Source of the DNA: Pseudobacteriovorax antillogorgiicola
Lineage (GTDB): Bacteria; Bdellovibrionota_B; Oligoflexia; Oligoflexales; RGVZ01
Reading direction: 5' to 3'
DNA length: 45,909 nucleotides
Assembly: GCA_945865565.1 (NCBI GenBank)
Contig: CAMBEK010000013.1
Span: 1 to 45,909, forward strand
Part shown: positions 25,082-33,615 of the stretch, in pieces
Layout: each line of letters starts with the position of its first letter
How positions within the stretch are numbered: position 1 is the stretch's first letter
Position numbers and translations under genes: made by a program
The notes under the pieces: generated by a model
Told to the model about the DNA's origin: nothing
Databases searched by the model: none
The model's input: the letters and a program-made list of their open reading frames with translations, nothing else

Positions 25082-26182
25082 TTGGAAGAAAAACTGACTC
25101 CAATCATCACTGAAGCCCTTGCCGCTGCCGGACGCAGCCCGGCGAGCTTTAACGGCATGGACGGTGTCCGCGCGATCTTTGACTCGCAAGGTCTCGATCT
25201 TAATGAAAAAATGGCTATCGAACGGCTCGTCCTGACGGCTCTGGACAAGGCCCGCGCGGAGGGCCGCATTCCCCTAGACCTGCAGCCGGTCATTTATTTT
25301 CGACGTTCCGGCAATCCGTCTGAGATCAACCGTCCCGTAACCCCTTCCACGAAACCGAAATCGGGCCCCTTTGGAGTCCGGTTCGCGCGCCGACCCATAC
25401 CGGGCGTGAAGCACGTCGTGCTCGTTGCCTCCGGCAAAGGCGGCGTTGGGAAAAGCACAGTCAGCGCAAATTTGGCCGTGGCCCTTGCAAAGGACCACCG
25501 GGTCGGCCTGCTTGATGCGGACGTTTACGGGCCATCGGCCCAAATCCTGCTAGGTTTAAATGGCAGCATGCCGGTGACCTCGGGAAGCAAACTGATTCCG
25601 CTGGAAGGTCACGGTGTGAAGGTCGTTTCCTTTGGATTTCTGACCGATCCAACTCAACCGGTCATTTGGCGGGGACCGATGGTTTCCAAGGCCCTCGAAC
25701 AATTCTTTTATGACGTTGAGTGGGGTGAACTGGACTACCTCATTGTCGACATGCCACCAGGAACAGGCGACGTGCAAATGACCTTCGCAGAACGACTGCC
25801 GGTGGCGGGCGCCGTCATCGTCACAACTCCGCAAGACGTCGCTCTGATTGATGCACACAAGGCCCTCTCGATGTTTGAAAAACTGGCTGTTCCGGTTTTG
25901 GGTGCAGTGGAAAACATGGCCTGGTTTTCCTGTCCCGGTTGTGGCCACGAAGAACACATCTTCGGCCACGAAGCATTTCAAGACTTTCTGAAGGTACGCC
26001 AACTGAAACTTCTCACCAGAATTCCCTTGCGCAAAGAAATCCGGATTCACAGCGATAAAGGCATGCCTTCTGCACGCAGCAGTGACAGCGAAAGCAATCT
26101 GCCATGGAATGCATTGGCCGCCTGCATTCACGCGGCATTGCCCTTGGAAGAACTTCTCGTGGCGCCGCAGCACCCGGAATGA
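25082..26182 (+). CDS. Mrp/NBP35-type iron-sulfur carrier ATPase
   Basis: 366 residues from a TTG at 25082; the frame is open back to 24977, so the true start is uncertain. The P-loop GKGGVGKST (118-126) is of the deviant Walker type of the Mrp/NBP35 family, with LLDADVYGPS, VDMPPGTGDV and the cluster-binding Cys pair FSCPGCGH. Members carry and transfer Fe-S clusters in the cytosol. The N-terminal 110 residues (ITEALAAAGRSPASFNGMDG...) do not show the usual MIP18/DUF59 motif with DPE and Cys, but a helical stretch I do not recognise. The stop overlaps the MFS gene start (ATGA). Confidence 0.92.
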   Translation: MEEKLTPIITEALAAAGRSPASFNGMDGVRAIFDSQGLDLNEKMAIERLVLTALDKARAEGRIPLDLQPVIYFRRSGNPSEINRPVTPSTKPKSGPFGVRFARRPIPGVKHVVLVASGKGGVGKSTVSANLAVALAKDHRVGLLDADVYGPSAQILLGLNGSMPVTSGSKLIPLEGHGVKVVSFGFLTDPTQPVIWRGPMVSKALEQFFYDVEWGELDYLIVDMPPGTGDVQMTFAERLPVAGAVIVTTPQDVALIDAHKALSMFEKLAVPVLGAVENMAWFSCPGCGHEEHIFGHEAFQDFLKVRQLKLLTRIPLRKEIRIHSDKGMPSARSSDSESNLPWNALAACIHAALPLEELLVAPQHPE

Positions 26183-27411
26183 AAACCGGGACAATACCAC
26201 CAAATATTCGACCCAAGATTCCAACGATTGTCATCGCCCTTGGCATTGTCAGCATGCTGACCGACGCATCATCGGAAATGATTTACCCACTTCTTCCAGC
26301 GTTTTTAACGCAAGTTCTCGGCGCAACACCAGCAGCCCTCGGGCTCATCGAAGGCATTGCAGAATCCACCTCGGCCTTGCTCAAAATCGCATCGGGATCC
26401 TTTGCCGATCGCATGCCACGGCGCAAGCCCCTTGTGATCGTTGGATACGGCATCGCGGGTGTCGTGCGTCCCCTGGTCGCCTTTGCCCAGACATGGCCAT
26501 TTGTGCTTGCCGTGAGGTTTACCGACCGGGTTGGCAAGGGCATCCGGTCGGCGCCACGAGACGCATTGCTGGCTGACTCCACCGCGCCAGAAAATCGAGG
26601 CGCTGCATACGGAGTTCATCGGGCATTGGACCATACGGGGGCCGTCATTGGTCCTCTCTCAGCAAGTTTTTGTTTATTGACCCTCGGCCTTGGCTACCGT
26701 GATATTTTTCTAATTGCAGCAATTCCCGCCATCGTATCTCTCGTCGTTCTATTTTTCTTCGTCCATGAGGTGCCTCGCAAAGAAAGCCAGCTTGCTAATG
26801 GCAAGGCGCTCAGCTTTGGAAGCCTGCGAGCCGACTGGTTTCGCTTGCCCCGGGAACTAAAAATCCTCCTTGTTGCGATTTTTGTTTTCACCCTGGGAAA
26901 TTCCAGTGATGCCTTTCTGATCCTGCGCCTGAATGATGCCGGGATTTCTCCCGGGTACTCGGCTCTGGCTTGGGCGGGCCTGCACGTGATCAAAGTAGGC
27001 GCGACGTGGGTGGGCGGTCCGATGTCTGACCGGTTAGGGGCCAGCCGCATGATGGTCGTTGGTTGGGTCTGGTATGCCGTTATTTTCGCAGCCTACGGCC
27101 TGGCAACGGATCATGCCGCTATCATCACCTTGTTTTTGCTTTACGGGCTTCACTTTGGCTTTGCCGAACCAGCCGAACGGGCCTTGGTGGCCAGTCTGGC
27201 TCCCATGGAACTTCGGGGCACGGCATTTGGGCTTTTTTATTTCGTGACTGGAATGGCTGCGTTGCCCGCAAGTCTTCTTTTTGGTTGGCTTTTTCAGACA
27301 TACGGGGTTGCCGTGGCTTTTTGCACCGGAGGAACCCTTGCGCTGATTGCCTGCTTGATTGTATGGGTATCCTTGAAAGGCTTGCCCACCAAAGGGTTGC
27401 AGGCCAACTAA
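26179..27411 (+). CDS. Major facilitator superfamily transporter
   Basis: 410 residues with about 12 hydrophobic helices. The A-motif region between TM2 and TM3 reads GSFADRMPRRKPLVIVGY, and a similar copy in the second half is GGPMSDRLGASRMMVVG. DRVGKGIRSAPRDALLADS in the first half is typical of a subgroup annotated only as MFS transporters in many bacteria. Substrate unknown. ATG 26179 is chosen because it overlaps the mrp stop (ATGA) and gives the normal length. Confidence 0.93.
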   Translation: MKTGTIPPNIRPKIPTIVIALGIVSMLTDASSEMIYPLLPAFLTQVLGATPAALGLIEGIAESTSALLKIASGSFADRMPRRKPLVIVGYGIAGVVRPLVAFAQTWPFVLAVRFTDRVGKGIRSAPRDALLADSTAPENRGAAYGVHRALDHTGAVIGPLSASFCLLTLGLGYRDIFLIAAIPAIVSLVVLFFFVHEVPRKESQLANGKALSFGSLRADWFRLPRELKILLVAIFVFTLGNSSDAFLILRLNDAGISPGYSALAWAGLHVIKVGATWVGGPMSDRLGASRMMVVGWVWYAVIFAAYGLATDHAAIITLFLLYGLHFGFAEPAERALVASLAPMELRGTAFGLFYFVTGMAALPASLLFGWLFQTYGVAVAFCTGGTLALIACLIVWVSLKGLPTKGLQAN

Positions 27412-27486
27412 GCGGTCCCCCCGCCAAAGTTACCCAAAAGGTTACGCAAAAAATTATACGTTAGGTTCTACTTAAGGATTCAGACC

Positions 27487-28110
27487 ATGCCACGCTTCAC
27501 GATCGCCCCCCTGCTTCGTACAGCCCTCGTCATTCTTTTTCCAATTGCCAGCGCCCTGACGGGAACCCAGTCCGCACGCGCCGATGCCGGCGCTGAGTTC
27601 ACCGTGGCCGCGGTTTCAGCGAATGTCGAAGAGGCCCGGGCCCGCGTTTACGCCGTCACCCGCGAAGAAATGGACTACATGGGCGTTTCCCGAATTGAAT
27701 TTTATTCGGTCGAAAATGCGCGCAGTAAACTTGATGTGATTCGCGGACTCATTGCCAAATTGGAGCCCACACGGGAAGTTTCGCTTATGTACTGGTGCAA
27801 CACCAGAGAAGGCCTTCCGGCAGACGGAATCAACAACTGCGCAAAGTACCTTTTGAAGAAGCATTGCTACAAACGCTACAGCGCCTTTGCAAAATCCCTC
27901 GTCACGACCCTCGACCCCGAGGATTCCAATTACAATCAATTGTCAAAAGACACCCTGACGATCGCCAACGCACCGGAATTGTGGCTCGGCCAGGATTATA
28001 CTGAAGTGAGCATCACAGACGACTTCTACAGCGTTGACGTCATGGTTTCGCTCATGATCAGCCGCGACCTCAAGCGCGTTGCCGTCACGTACTACGATTT
28101 CGGCGCCTGA
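27487..28110 (+). CDS. Small secreted protein of unknown function
   Basis: 207 residues with a signal peptide cleaved after ARADA. The mature part has four Cys (YWCNTREG...NNCAKYLLKKHCYKR), three of them close together, and a long amphipathic segment before them. No known motif. AAGGA precedes the ATG at a proper distance. The leader (27430-27455) holds two direct copies of GTTACSCAAAA in an 11-bp period. It ends 28 bp before the convergent fusion gene. Confidence 0.75.
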   Translation: MPRFTIAPLLRTALVILFPIASALTGTQSARADAGAEFTVAAVSANVEEARARVYAVTREEMDYMGVSRIEFYSVENARSKLDVIRGLIAKLEPTREVSLMYWCNTREGLPADGINNCAKYLLKKHCYKRYSAFAKSLVTTLDPEDSNYNQLSKDTLTIANAPELWLGQDYTEVSITDDFYSVDVMVSLMISRDLKRVAVTYYDFGA

Positions 28111-28138
28111 AAGAAGGCATCTTTGCTTTTCATGGACT

Positions 28139-29779
28139 TCACTTGATCCTGATTGACACAGTGGCCGCCAAGGCCGCTTCGGGATCTGGCTCGCGGCCGG
28201 ACGCAACAGCGCAGCCCAAAAACTGTTTCATCCAGGTGGGCCAACCGCGCAGGTTCACACGCCCGGAAATAATCTCCGTACTGACACCTGCAAGCATCGC
28301 GCGGTGAGCGCATACAAAAGCAGCCTTCCCTGCAACCGACTGGGCATCCGATGACCCTTCGCCTGTCAAAACCAGGCGATGCGTTGCCAGCATCTCATCA
28401 AATCCCGCGGCATCCAAAAGCCACTCTGCACCGCTCATTAGGCGGGCGTCAAACACACAACCCAAAGCCGCAGCCACACCACCACTGGCGCCGCCATGCC
28501 TGACTTTGCCCCAAGGCCCAGGCGCGTAACCAGATCTGTCAAAAATTTTGGCAACCTTCTTAAAGCCCCTGTCCAACGCATCCACTTGCACGGGAAGCGC
28601 GCCCTTCTGTGGCGCAAAAACCATGGCTGCACCACGAATACCTTTCCCCACACCAGAAAGCGCATGATTCACGTCACACAAAACCGTCCACTTGAATTTT
28701 CTTAGGGCGACAAAATCACGATGCGCCTCAGTGCCCGCTGAAGGGGATTGGATTTCAACGACACTTTCAAGAAGTGCAGAGTTGAATGCGACTTCGTCCA
28801 TCACCTCGATTTTTTCTTCACCGCGAACGAGGATTTTGAAACCGAATGCCATTAGCATTCCAAGCCCACAATCACTGACCGAGGAATCCCCAAGGCCAAT
28901 ATGGATATCTGACCCTTCAGGCAAACGTCGCGAAAGATCACGCAGCAAAAGTCCGAGTCCGTGACTTGACGCCGCCATGGCTGTCGCTGGATTTGGCGAA
29001 CCAATAAGATGTGTTCCAAGGCAATCCGCCGACTCGATAAAAACCTGGCTGCCCTGATCGCTGATCCCAACACGGGCAATTGTGGGGCGACCTAGTGGAT
29101 CTTTAGTTTGGACATCGATGATGCGATTTGGTGCAGACTTGCGATTCATTCCGATGACCCACAAATCCAGCGAACCGCGTCCACCATCGGCGAGGGGCAG
29201 TTCTATGGCAGACCAACCAGCGGCGCGAACCGAACCCGCGGCCGCGGCGCAAGCTTCGACTGCCGACATGGTTCCCTTGAAGGCAGAGAATGCACACAAA
29301 ACAGATTTTTCGGGAGGTAATATAGCCGGATCGAGAAGCTGCAAAATCACATCAAGTATTCCCTGATGGTAACCAAAAACATCTCGGATCTCGCTGAAGG
29401 GAATCCAGACCGCACCCAAATTCATCCGTGAATCGTCGGCAATCGGATCCGGCAGGCGGACGGCGTCTTTGAGCGTGCCGGAAAAAAATTCCGTGGTGCA
29501 ATCCACAACCCGCCCGGCCCAAAGAAATGGATAACGAAGCACTTTGTGCGGGGCAGATTTATTTGCGGCGATGATTACCCGGAACCCCGTCTCTTCAAGG
29601 CATTCACGCTTGGCTGCCGCGGCAGGAAGCTCACCTTTTTCAACACCACCTCCCGGCAAATAGACCCGGACCTGACCTGATACCGGATCCCGCAGCTTGA
29701 CGCCCAGCAAGCATTCCTGGTGGCAAACCACAGTCGATGCGCGGTATCTTGTGCTCGTAACTGGAGGTTTCACCCGCAT
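28139..29779 (-). CDS. NUDIX hydrolase fused to type-1 glycerate kinase
   Basis: 546 residues. Residues 1-150 are a NUDIX domain: the box G-x5-E-x7-R-E-x-x-E-E-x-G runs from Gly44 to Phe66, with RECLEETGF as its core. Residues 162-546 are a GarK/GlxK-type glycerate 2-kinase: CAFSAFKGTMSAVEA (glycine-Lys loop), LPLADGGRGSLD, GLGDSSVSDCGLGM and LVLTGEGSSDAQSVAGKAA. The kinase should make 2-phosphoglycerate from glycerate; the NUDIX half may hydrolyse a nucleotide derivative. I know of no standard fusion of these two. An upstream extension to 30118 is rejected as a shadow of the HAD gene. The ATG overlaps the HAD ATG on the other strand. Confidence 0.88.
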   Translation of the reverse strand: MRVKPPVTSTRYRASTVVCHQECLLGVKLRDPVSGQVRVYLPGGGVEKGELPAAAAKRECLEETGFRVIIAANKSAPHKVLRYPFLWAGRVVDCTTEFFSGTLKDAVRLPDPIADDSRMNLGAVWIPFSEIRDVFGYHQGILDVILQLLDPAILPPEKSVLCAFSAFKGTMSAVEACAAAAGSVRAAGWSAIELPLADGGRGSLDLWVIGMNRKSAPNRIIDVQTKDPLGRPTIARVGISDQGSQVFIESADCLGTHLIGSPNPATAMAASSHGLGLLLRDLSRRLPEGSDIHIGLGDSSVSDCGLGMLMAFGFKILVRGEEKIEVMDEVAFNSALLESVVEIQSPSAGTEAHRDFVALRKFKWTVLCDVNHALSGVGKGIRGAAMVFAPQKGALPVQVDALDRGFKKVAKIFDRSGYAPGPWGKVRHGGASGGVAAALGCVFDARLMSGAEWLLDAAGFDEMLATHRLVLTGEGSSDAQSVAGKAAFVCAHRAMLAGVSTEIISGRVNLRGWPTWMKQFLGCAVASGREPDPEAALAATVSIRIK

Positions 29780-30449
29780 GTCCCCTCGATTAACACTTGA
29801 ATCAAAACCAGAATCTAAAATTGGCGCCATCCGCACCGTCATTTTTGACATGGGCAACGTCCTGATCAACTTTAGCCATGAAAAAGCTTGCAGGCAAATC
29901 GCTGCTCTCGCAGGACGTTCAACGGACGACGTCTTCAAGGTTCTTTTCGCAAGCGGACTGGAAATGCAGTACGAGGCTGGACAGATTTCCCGCGCCAAAC
30001 TTTTGCAAGAAATAGATGCCGGACTCGACTGCAAATTGGACGGCGCGAAGGTTATCGATGCCGCATGTGACATATTCTGGGCGAAACCAGACATGGAAAA
30101 CCTTGCCGCAGCCATCAAAAAATCTGGATACCGGATGGTCCTGCTCTCAAATGTGAACGAGGACCATTTTGACTACATTCAAGCCCGCTATGAATTCCCA
30201 AAGCTATTTGATGAGCTGGTTCTGTCGTATAAAGTGGGCGCCTGCAAGCCCGACGAAAAAATCTACCACCACGCGATTTCCGTTGCGCGCTGTGCAGCCC
30301 ACGAATGCATATTCATTGACGATGTCCAGGAAAACATCGATGCGGCAAATCGCCACGGAATCCGCGGCATCACCTATAAGACAACCCCGGAACTGATCAA
30401 AGTCTTGGATTCGATGGGCCTGATGGGCGCGAAGGCCGCGTCCAGATAA
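29778..30449 (+). CDS. HAD-family phosphatase, YihX-like
   Basis: 223 residues. Motif I is VIFDMGNVL with the nucleophile Asp24, motif II is LLSNVNEDHF, motif III is the Lys of VGACKPDEKIYHHA, and motif IV is FIDDVQENIDAA. The FD-M-G-N-V-L form and helical cap are those of YihX-type sugar-phosphate phosphatases, so a phosphosugar substrate is likely, unspecified. GGAGG (29764-29768) supports ATG 29778. The start overlaps the divergent NUDIX-kinase start on the four bases CATG. The 3' end overlaps the YbaN-like gene by 53 bp. Confidence 0.92.
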   Translation: MSPRLTLESKPESKIGAIRTVIFDMGNVLINFSHEKACRQIAALAGRSTDDVFKVLFASGLEMQYEAGQISRAKLLQEIDAGLDCKLDGAKVIDAACDIFWAKPDMENLAAAIKKSGYRMVLLSNVNEDHFDYIQARYEFPKLFDELVLSYKVGACKPDEKIYHHAISVARCAAHECIFIDDVQENIDAANRHGIRGITYKTTPELIKVLDSMGLMGAKAASR

Positions 30450-30795
30450 AAGTCAGGACGCACGTGGTGGTCACCATCGTCGTCCATTTCGCCCAGACTG
30501 GTACCTTGACCAAGACCATCGGAAACAAGATCGCTGCTCCCATCATGGCTGTGGACAGAATTTTTGCCGATGGCCGGATCACGCCGTGGCCTTGCCAATC
30601 GCGCACCGGTGGGCCAAGCTGGGGATGATCAAGCAACCAGACATGAAATCGCTCACTGCTCTTCGAAAAACACCATGCAGCAAGCAGTAAAAACGGTGTT
30701 GTCGGCAGCAACGGCAAAAAAATGCCGATGACGCCGATCACGACAAAGAGCCACCCTGCTCCGAAAAACAATGCACGTGGCACAACACGACGCAT
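30397..30795 (-). CDS. YbaN/DUF454 family inner-membrane protein
   Basis: 132 residues. The family signature is clear: GVIGIFLPLLPTTPFLLLAAWCFSKSSERFHVWLL, then the P-x-x-x-W segment and two more hydrophobic helices. These are small inner-membrane proteins of unknown function. The frame runs 53 bp into the end of the HAD gene on the other strand, so both C-termini share DNA. It lies 34 bp after tolB on the same strand and may be the last gene of the tol operon. Confidence 0.9.
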   Translation of the reverse strand: MRRVVPRALFFGAGWLFVVIGVIGIFLPLLPTTPFLLLAAWCFSKSSERFHVWLLDHPQLGPPVRDWQGHGVIRPSAKILSTAMMGAAILFPMVLVKVPVWAKWTTMVTTTCVLTFIWTRPSRPSGPSNPRL

Positions 30796-30828
30796 GAATA
30801 AAAAATCTCACTCTGCTTTCAAACTCTA

Positions 30829-32247
30829 TTAATCTTCGATCTGAGGACCCCAGGCCGGCTGCTGTGCCTCGAAAATACCGGTGTCGAGCAATCGCTGACC
30901 GCTGCCATCACGGTTCATGATGTAGAGGTGAGGGGTTCCCTTGATGTCCTCCAGGTTTGGTCCCCGACTGCTTTGAAAAATAATCAACTGCCCGTTTGGC
31001 GCCCAGGTTGGACGCTCATTGTCACCAGCACGTAGTGTCAAGCGCTCCATCTGGGTCCCATCGGGGTTCATCATAAACATGTCAAAGCGGTTGATGTCCT
31101 TGTCGTAACCGGCAAAGGCCAGCTTTTCAGATTCCGGGGACCAGGCCGGGGTTGCATTATACCAGCCTGCGTAAGTCAGACGTTTGTCATCGGTCACGCG
31201 CAGCTTGTCCTCGCTCCACTCCAGAGATGCGCGGAAAATATGAGGGTTGCCAAAGCGCCCGGATACGAAAGCCATCCACTTCCCGTCCGGCGAGAACGTA
31301 GGATCGACATCCAGTCCGTCGCCAGTGATCAGGCTCTTGCGATCGCGCCCGCGAGGCGTCATGACATAAATTTCAGAGTTGCCGTTGTGTGCACCCGTAA
31401 ATGCAATCAACCGGTCACTCGGCCCCCAGTTGCTGCCACTGCTGAGTCCAGGCCCATTGGTCATCTTGGTTTTTTTGCCCGTCTTGGTGTCGTGACTGAA
31501 AATCTCAGCCTGTCCATCCTGGAACGACGTGTAGGTCACATAACGGCCGTCTCGACTCCATGCGGGGCTCAGGTGAGGTGCATTCTCGTTCGTGATTTGC
31601 TGGACATTGCTCCCGTCAAAATCAGAAATAAAAATCTGCTTCGCTGCATTTTTAGCACGCCGCCCGACGAAAGCCAGGCGGCTGGAAAAAATCCCGGACT
31701 TACCCGTGTAGGCTTTCATGATCTGATCGGCATACCGGCGCATCACAGCCGTAATTTGGGCCTTTGGAACTTTGGAGTAACGTTTGCCAAGGAGCAACTC
31801 ACCCTTGCCCAGATCAATCGTGCGCATGGTGAATGTCCATGTGCCTTGTTCCTGTTGAACCTCACCCAACGTCAGGGACTCCATCCCGATCGCACGCCAC
31901 TGAGGCAGGTCAACGCCATCAAGGTTTTGTTGGCCTATTTGCCACTTGATGACATTTTTTGATTTCAAGACATCGTCAAAAACATCGCTGCTGCGGACGC
32001 TAAACAGGGCTGAAAAGTTAAGAAGCCGGGTCAGTTCAACCGCACCACGCCTGGCAACCTCGCGGGTTTCGCGATCTGCCGATGCCTCAACCAGAAAATC
32101 TGGAATTGCGACGTTAAGTTTGCGGAAATTCGGATTATCGATGTTGACCAGCAAAGGCTGACCAGTCACCGCCCAAACTTGAGACGACGACAGCCAAAGG
32201 AAGGTGGCAAGGGCAAGATTTGAAAGTACCGAAAAAATAAAACGCAT
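30829..32247 (-). CDS. tolB: Tol-Pal system protein TolB
   Basis: About 472 residues, periplasmic. The signal peptide ends VWAV; an N-terminal domain (to about 170) precedes the six-bladed beta-propeller, whose WSPDG-type repeats are plain: PAWSRDGRYVTYTS, PTFSPDGKWMAFVS, PAWSPESEKLAFAG, PTWAPNGQLIIFQS. TolB links the inner-membrane TolQRA complex to Pal and the outer membrane during division. Start ATG 32247 is preferred over the TTG two codons upstream because AGGA is well placed. It follows the tolA-like gene by 10 bp. No pal gene lies in the window. Confidence 0.95.
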   Translation of the reverse strand: MRFIFSVLSNLALATFLWLSSSQVWAVTGQPLLVNIDNPNFRKLNVAIPDFLVEASADRETREVARRGAVELTRLLNFSALFSVRSSDVFDDVLKSKNVIKWQIGQQNLDGVDLPQWRAIGMESLTLGEVQQEQGTWTFTMRTIDLGKGELLLGKRYSKVPKAQITAVMRRYADQIMKAYTGKSGIFSSRLAFVGRRAKNAAKQIFISDFDGSNVQQITNENAPHLSPAWSRDGRYVTYTSFQDGQAEIFSHDTKTGKKTKMTNGPGLSSGSNWGPSDRLIAFTGAHNGNSEIYVMTPRGRDRKSLITGDGLDVDPTFSPDGKWMAFVSGRFGNPHIFRASLEWSEDKLRVTDDKRLTYAGWYNATPAWSPESEKLAFAGYDKDINRFDMFMMNPDGTQMERLTLRAGDNERPTWAPNGQLIIFQSSRGPNLEDIKGTPHLYIMNRDGSGQRLLDTGIFEAQQPAWGPQIED

Positions 32248-32257
32248 ATGCAAATCC

Positions 32258-33157
32258 TCATGGAGAAAATTTCAGCAAAATCCTCTGATTCACCAGCCCC
32301 TCCGGTGGGGGTGGCAACGGCGTGGACGCCTTCAATGCTTGATAGGCCAACTCATCAAAGTACTTGTCTCCTGATGATTCGTCGATCTTTGAAAAAACCA
32401 AACTGCCGATCTGATTGAGCTCGATTGCCAAGATCACAGGTTCAACCGTCCGGAACCTTAATGTATCCGGAATGGAATAGTTACGCCGGATGGCCGATTG
32501 AATCCTTGCCTTGTAGCGATTCGCCTCCGATGCACTGACGGTTCCAAACGTTGCACCGGTGTTTGCAGCAGCAAGGCTCTTTGAATCATCCTTCAGCCTT
32601 GCCGCATCTGCCGAAGGGGCTTCCGTCTTCTTGGCAAACTTATTTTCATTCCGAAGTTTTTCCAAAGCCAATCGGCGAAGGGCATCATCCTTTTTCAGCC
32701 GGTTTTTTTCCTCTGGTGTATCGTTGGTCTTTCCGGGGGATTTATCTTCTACCTGTTCCTTCTCGGCCTTGGCTTTTACGTCCTGTTCCGTGAAGGTTTT
32801 TTCCTGCGGGCTTTTGGCTTCGTCCACAGCGAACTGCTTGGGCAACTGCGGCAGCATCCGTTCGCTCACCTTGGCCTCATCGGCCTTTGCTGCATTAGGC
32901 AGAGCCGCATCAGCAGGAGCCCCAGTAGTCGCATCGACTAAAAGGTCTGCATCGATCGCCCACTCTTCGACGAAGTGACGACGCTTTTGGAAAATCTCAA
33001 TACCCTGCGCCAGAAAAAAAACGAAATGAATGCCCAGGGAAATGAGAAAAAAAAGACGAAACAATTCCGTCTCGTTCTTCTTGTCCAGCCGGATGTGGAT
33101 CAACCTGCCGTAAGCGATCAGCCTCGAAAGTTTCATGGTGCTGTTTTGGTCGCTCAT
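32258..33157 (-). CDS. tolA: TolA/TonB-like protein
   Basis: 299 residues. One membrane helix (about 34-50, FFLISLGIHFVFFLAQGI), a long Lys/Glu/Ala-rich helical spacer (about 95-205), and a C-terminal TonB/TolA-type domain with YKARIQSAIRRNYSIPDTLRF...VILAIELNQIGSLVFSKIDESSG. This is the layout of an energy-transducing periplasm-spanning protein, and its place between tolR and tolB makes it TolA, though the C-terminal domain reads as TonB-like. The N-terminus carries an unusual 33-residue cytosolic segment. The start overlaps tolR by four bases. Confidence 0.88.
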   Translation of the reverse strand: MSDQNSTMKLSRLIAYGRLIHIRLDKKNETELFRLFFLISLGIHFVFFLAQGIEIFQKRRHFVEEWAIDADLLVDATTGAPADAALPNAAKADEAKVSERMLPQLPKQFAVDEAKSPQEKTFTEQDVKAKAEKEQVEDKSPGKTNDTPEEKNRLKKDDALRRLALEKLRNENKFAKKTEAPSADAARLKDDSKSLAAANTGATFGTVSASEANRYKARIQSAIRRNYSIPDTLRFRTVEPVILAIELNQIGSLVFSKIDESSGDKYFDELAYQALKASTPLPPPPEGLVNQRILLKFSP

Positions 33158-33591
33158 CGCGGAGTTGCCTGGGCCTGCGTCAGCATTCCGATTTTTAAAA
33201 CACCAGCGCTTTTGGCCGCACCCATTGCATCAACCACACGACCATAAGACACGGCACGGTCGGCGCGGATATAGAGTTCTTTTTTATCACGCCCTTCAAA
33301 CATCGTCTTAAACCGGTCAGGCAATGCACTTGCGTTGACCTGCACGCGATCCAGATAAAAGTCCCCTTGTTCATTGATGCTCAAGATCACCCGTTTTTCG
33401 TCGATTCCTGTGCTTTTGGCTGCGCTGTGGGGCAACTCAACCTTGATGCCTCCAATGGAAAGTGGTGCTGTCACCATAAAGATGATCAGCAGCACCAACA
33501 TCACATCCACTAGAGGGATGATGTTGATCTCTGCCATGTCTGACGTGTCAGAGTCAAAATTCTTATCGTGGCCCAATCTTCCGAATGCCAT
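33154..33591 (-). CDS. tolR: Biopolymer transport protein TolR/ExbD
   Basis: 145 residues. A single membrane helix follows INIIPLVDVMLVLLIIFMVTAP, in which Asp in PLVDVMLVL is the proton-carrying residue of the family. The periplasmic domain includes RVILSINEQGDFYLDRVQV and IRADRAVSYGRVVDAM. With TolQ it forms the proton-driven motor of the Tol system. It follows tolQ by 24 bp. Confidence 0.95.
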   Translation of the reverse strand: MAFGRLGHDKNFDSDTSDMAEINIIPLVDVMLVLLIIFMVTAPLSIGGIKVELPHSAAKSTGIDEKRVILSINEQGDFYLDRVQVNASALPDRFKTMFEGRDKKELYIRADRAVSYGRVVDAMGAAKSAGVLKIGMLTQAQATPR

Positions 33592-33615
33592 GGTTCGACC
33601 TCACAAACGGAATAT

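Noticed and set aside
29780-30118. Extension of the NUDIX-kinase fusion upstream to 659 residues
   Set aside because: The added 113 residues are antisense to the well-defined HAD gene and contain no domain; the NUDIX domain starts normally from 29779.
31240-31962. 240-residue plus-strand frame inside tolB
   Set aside because: Antisense to the TolB propeller; composition of a shadow frame.
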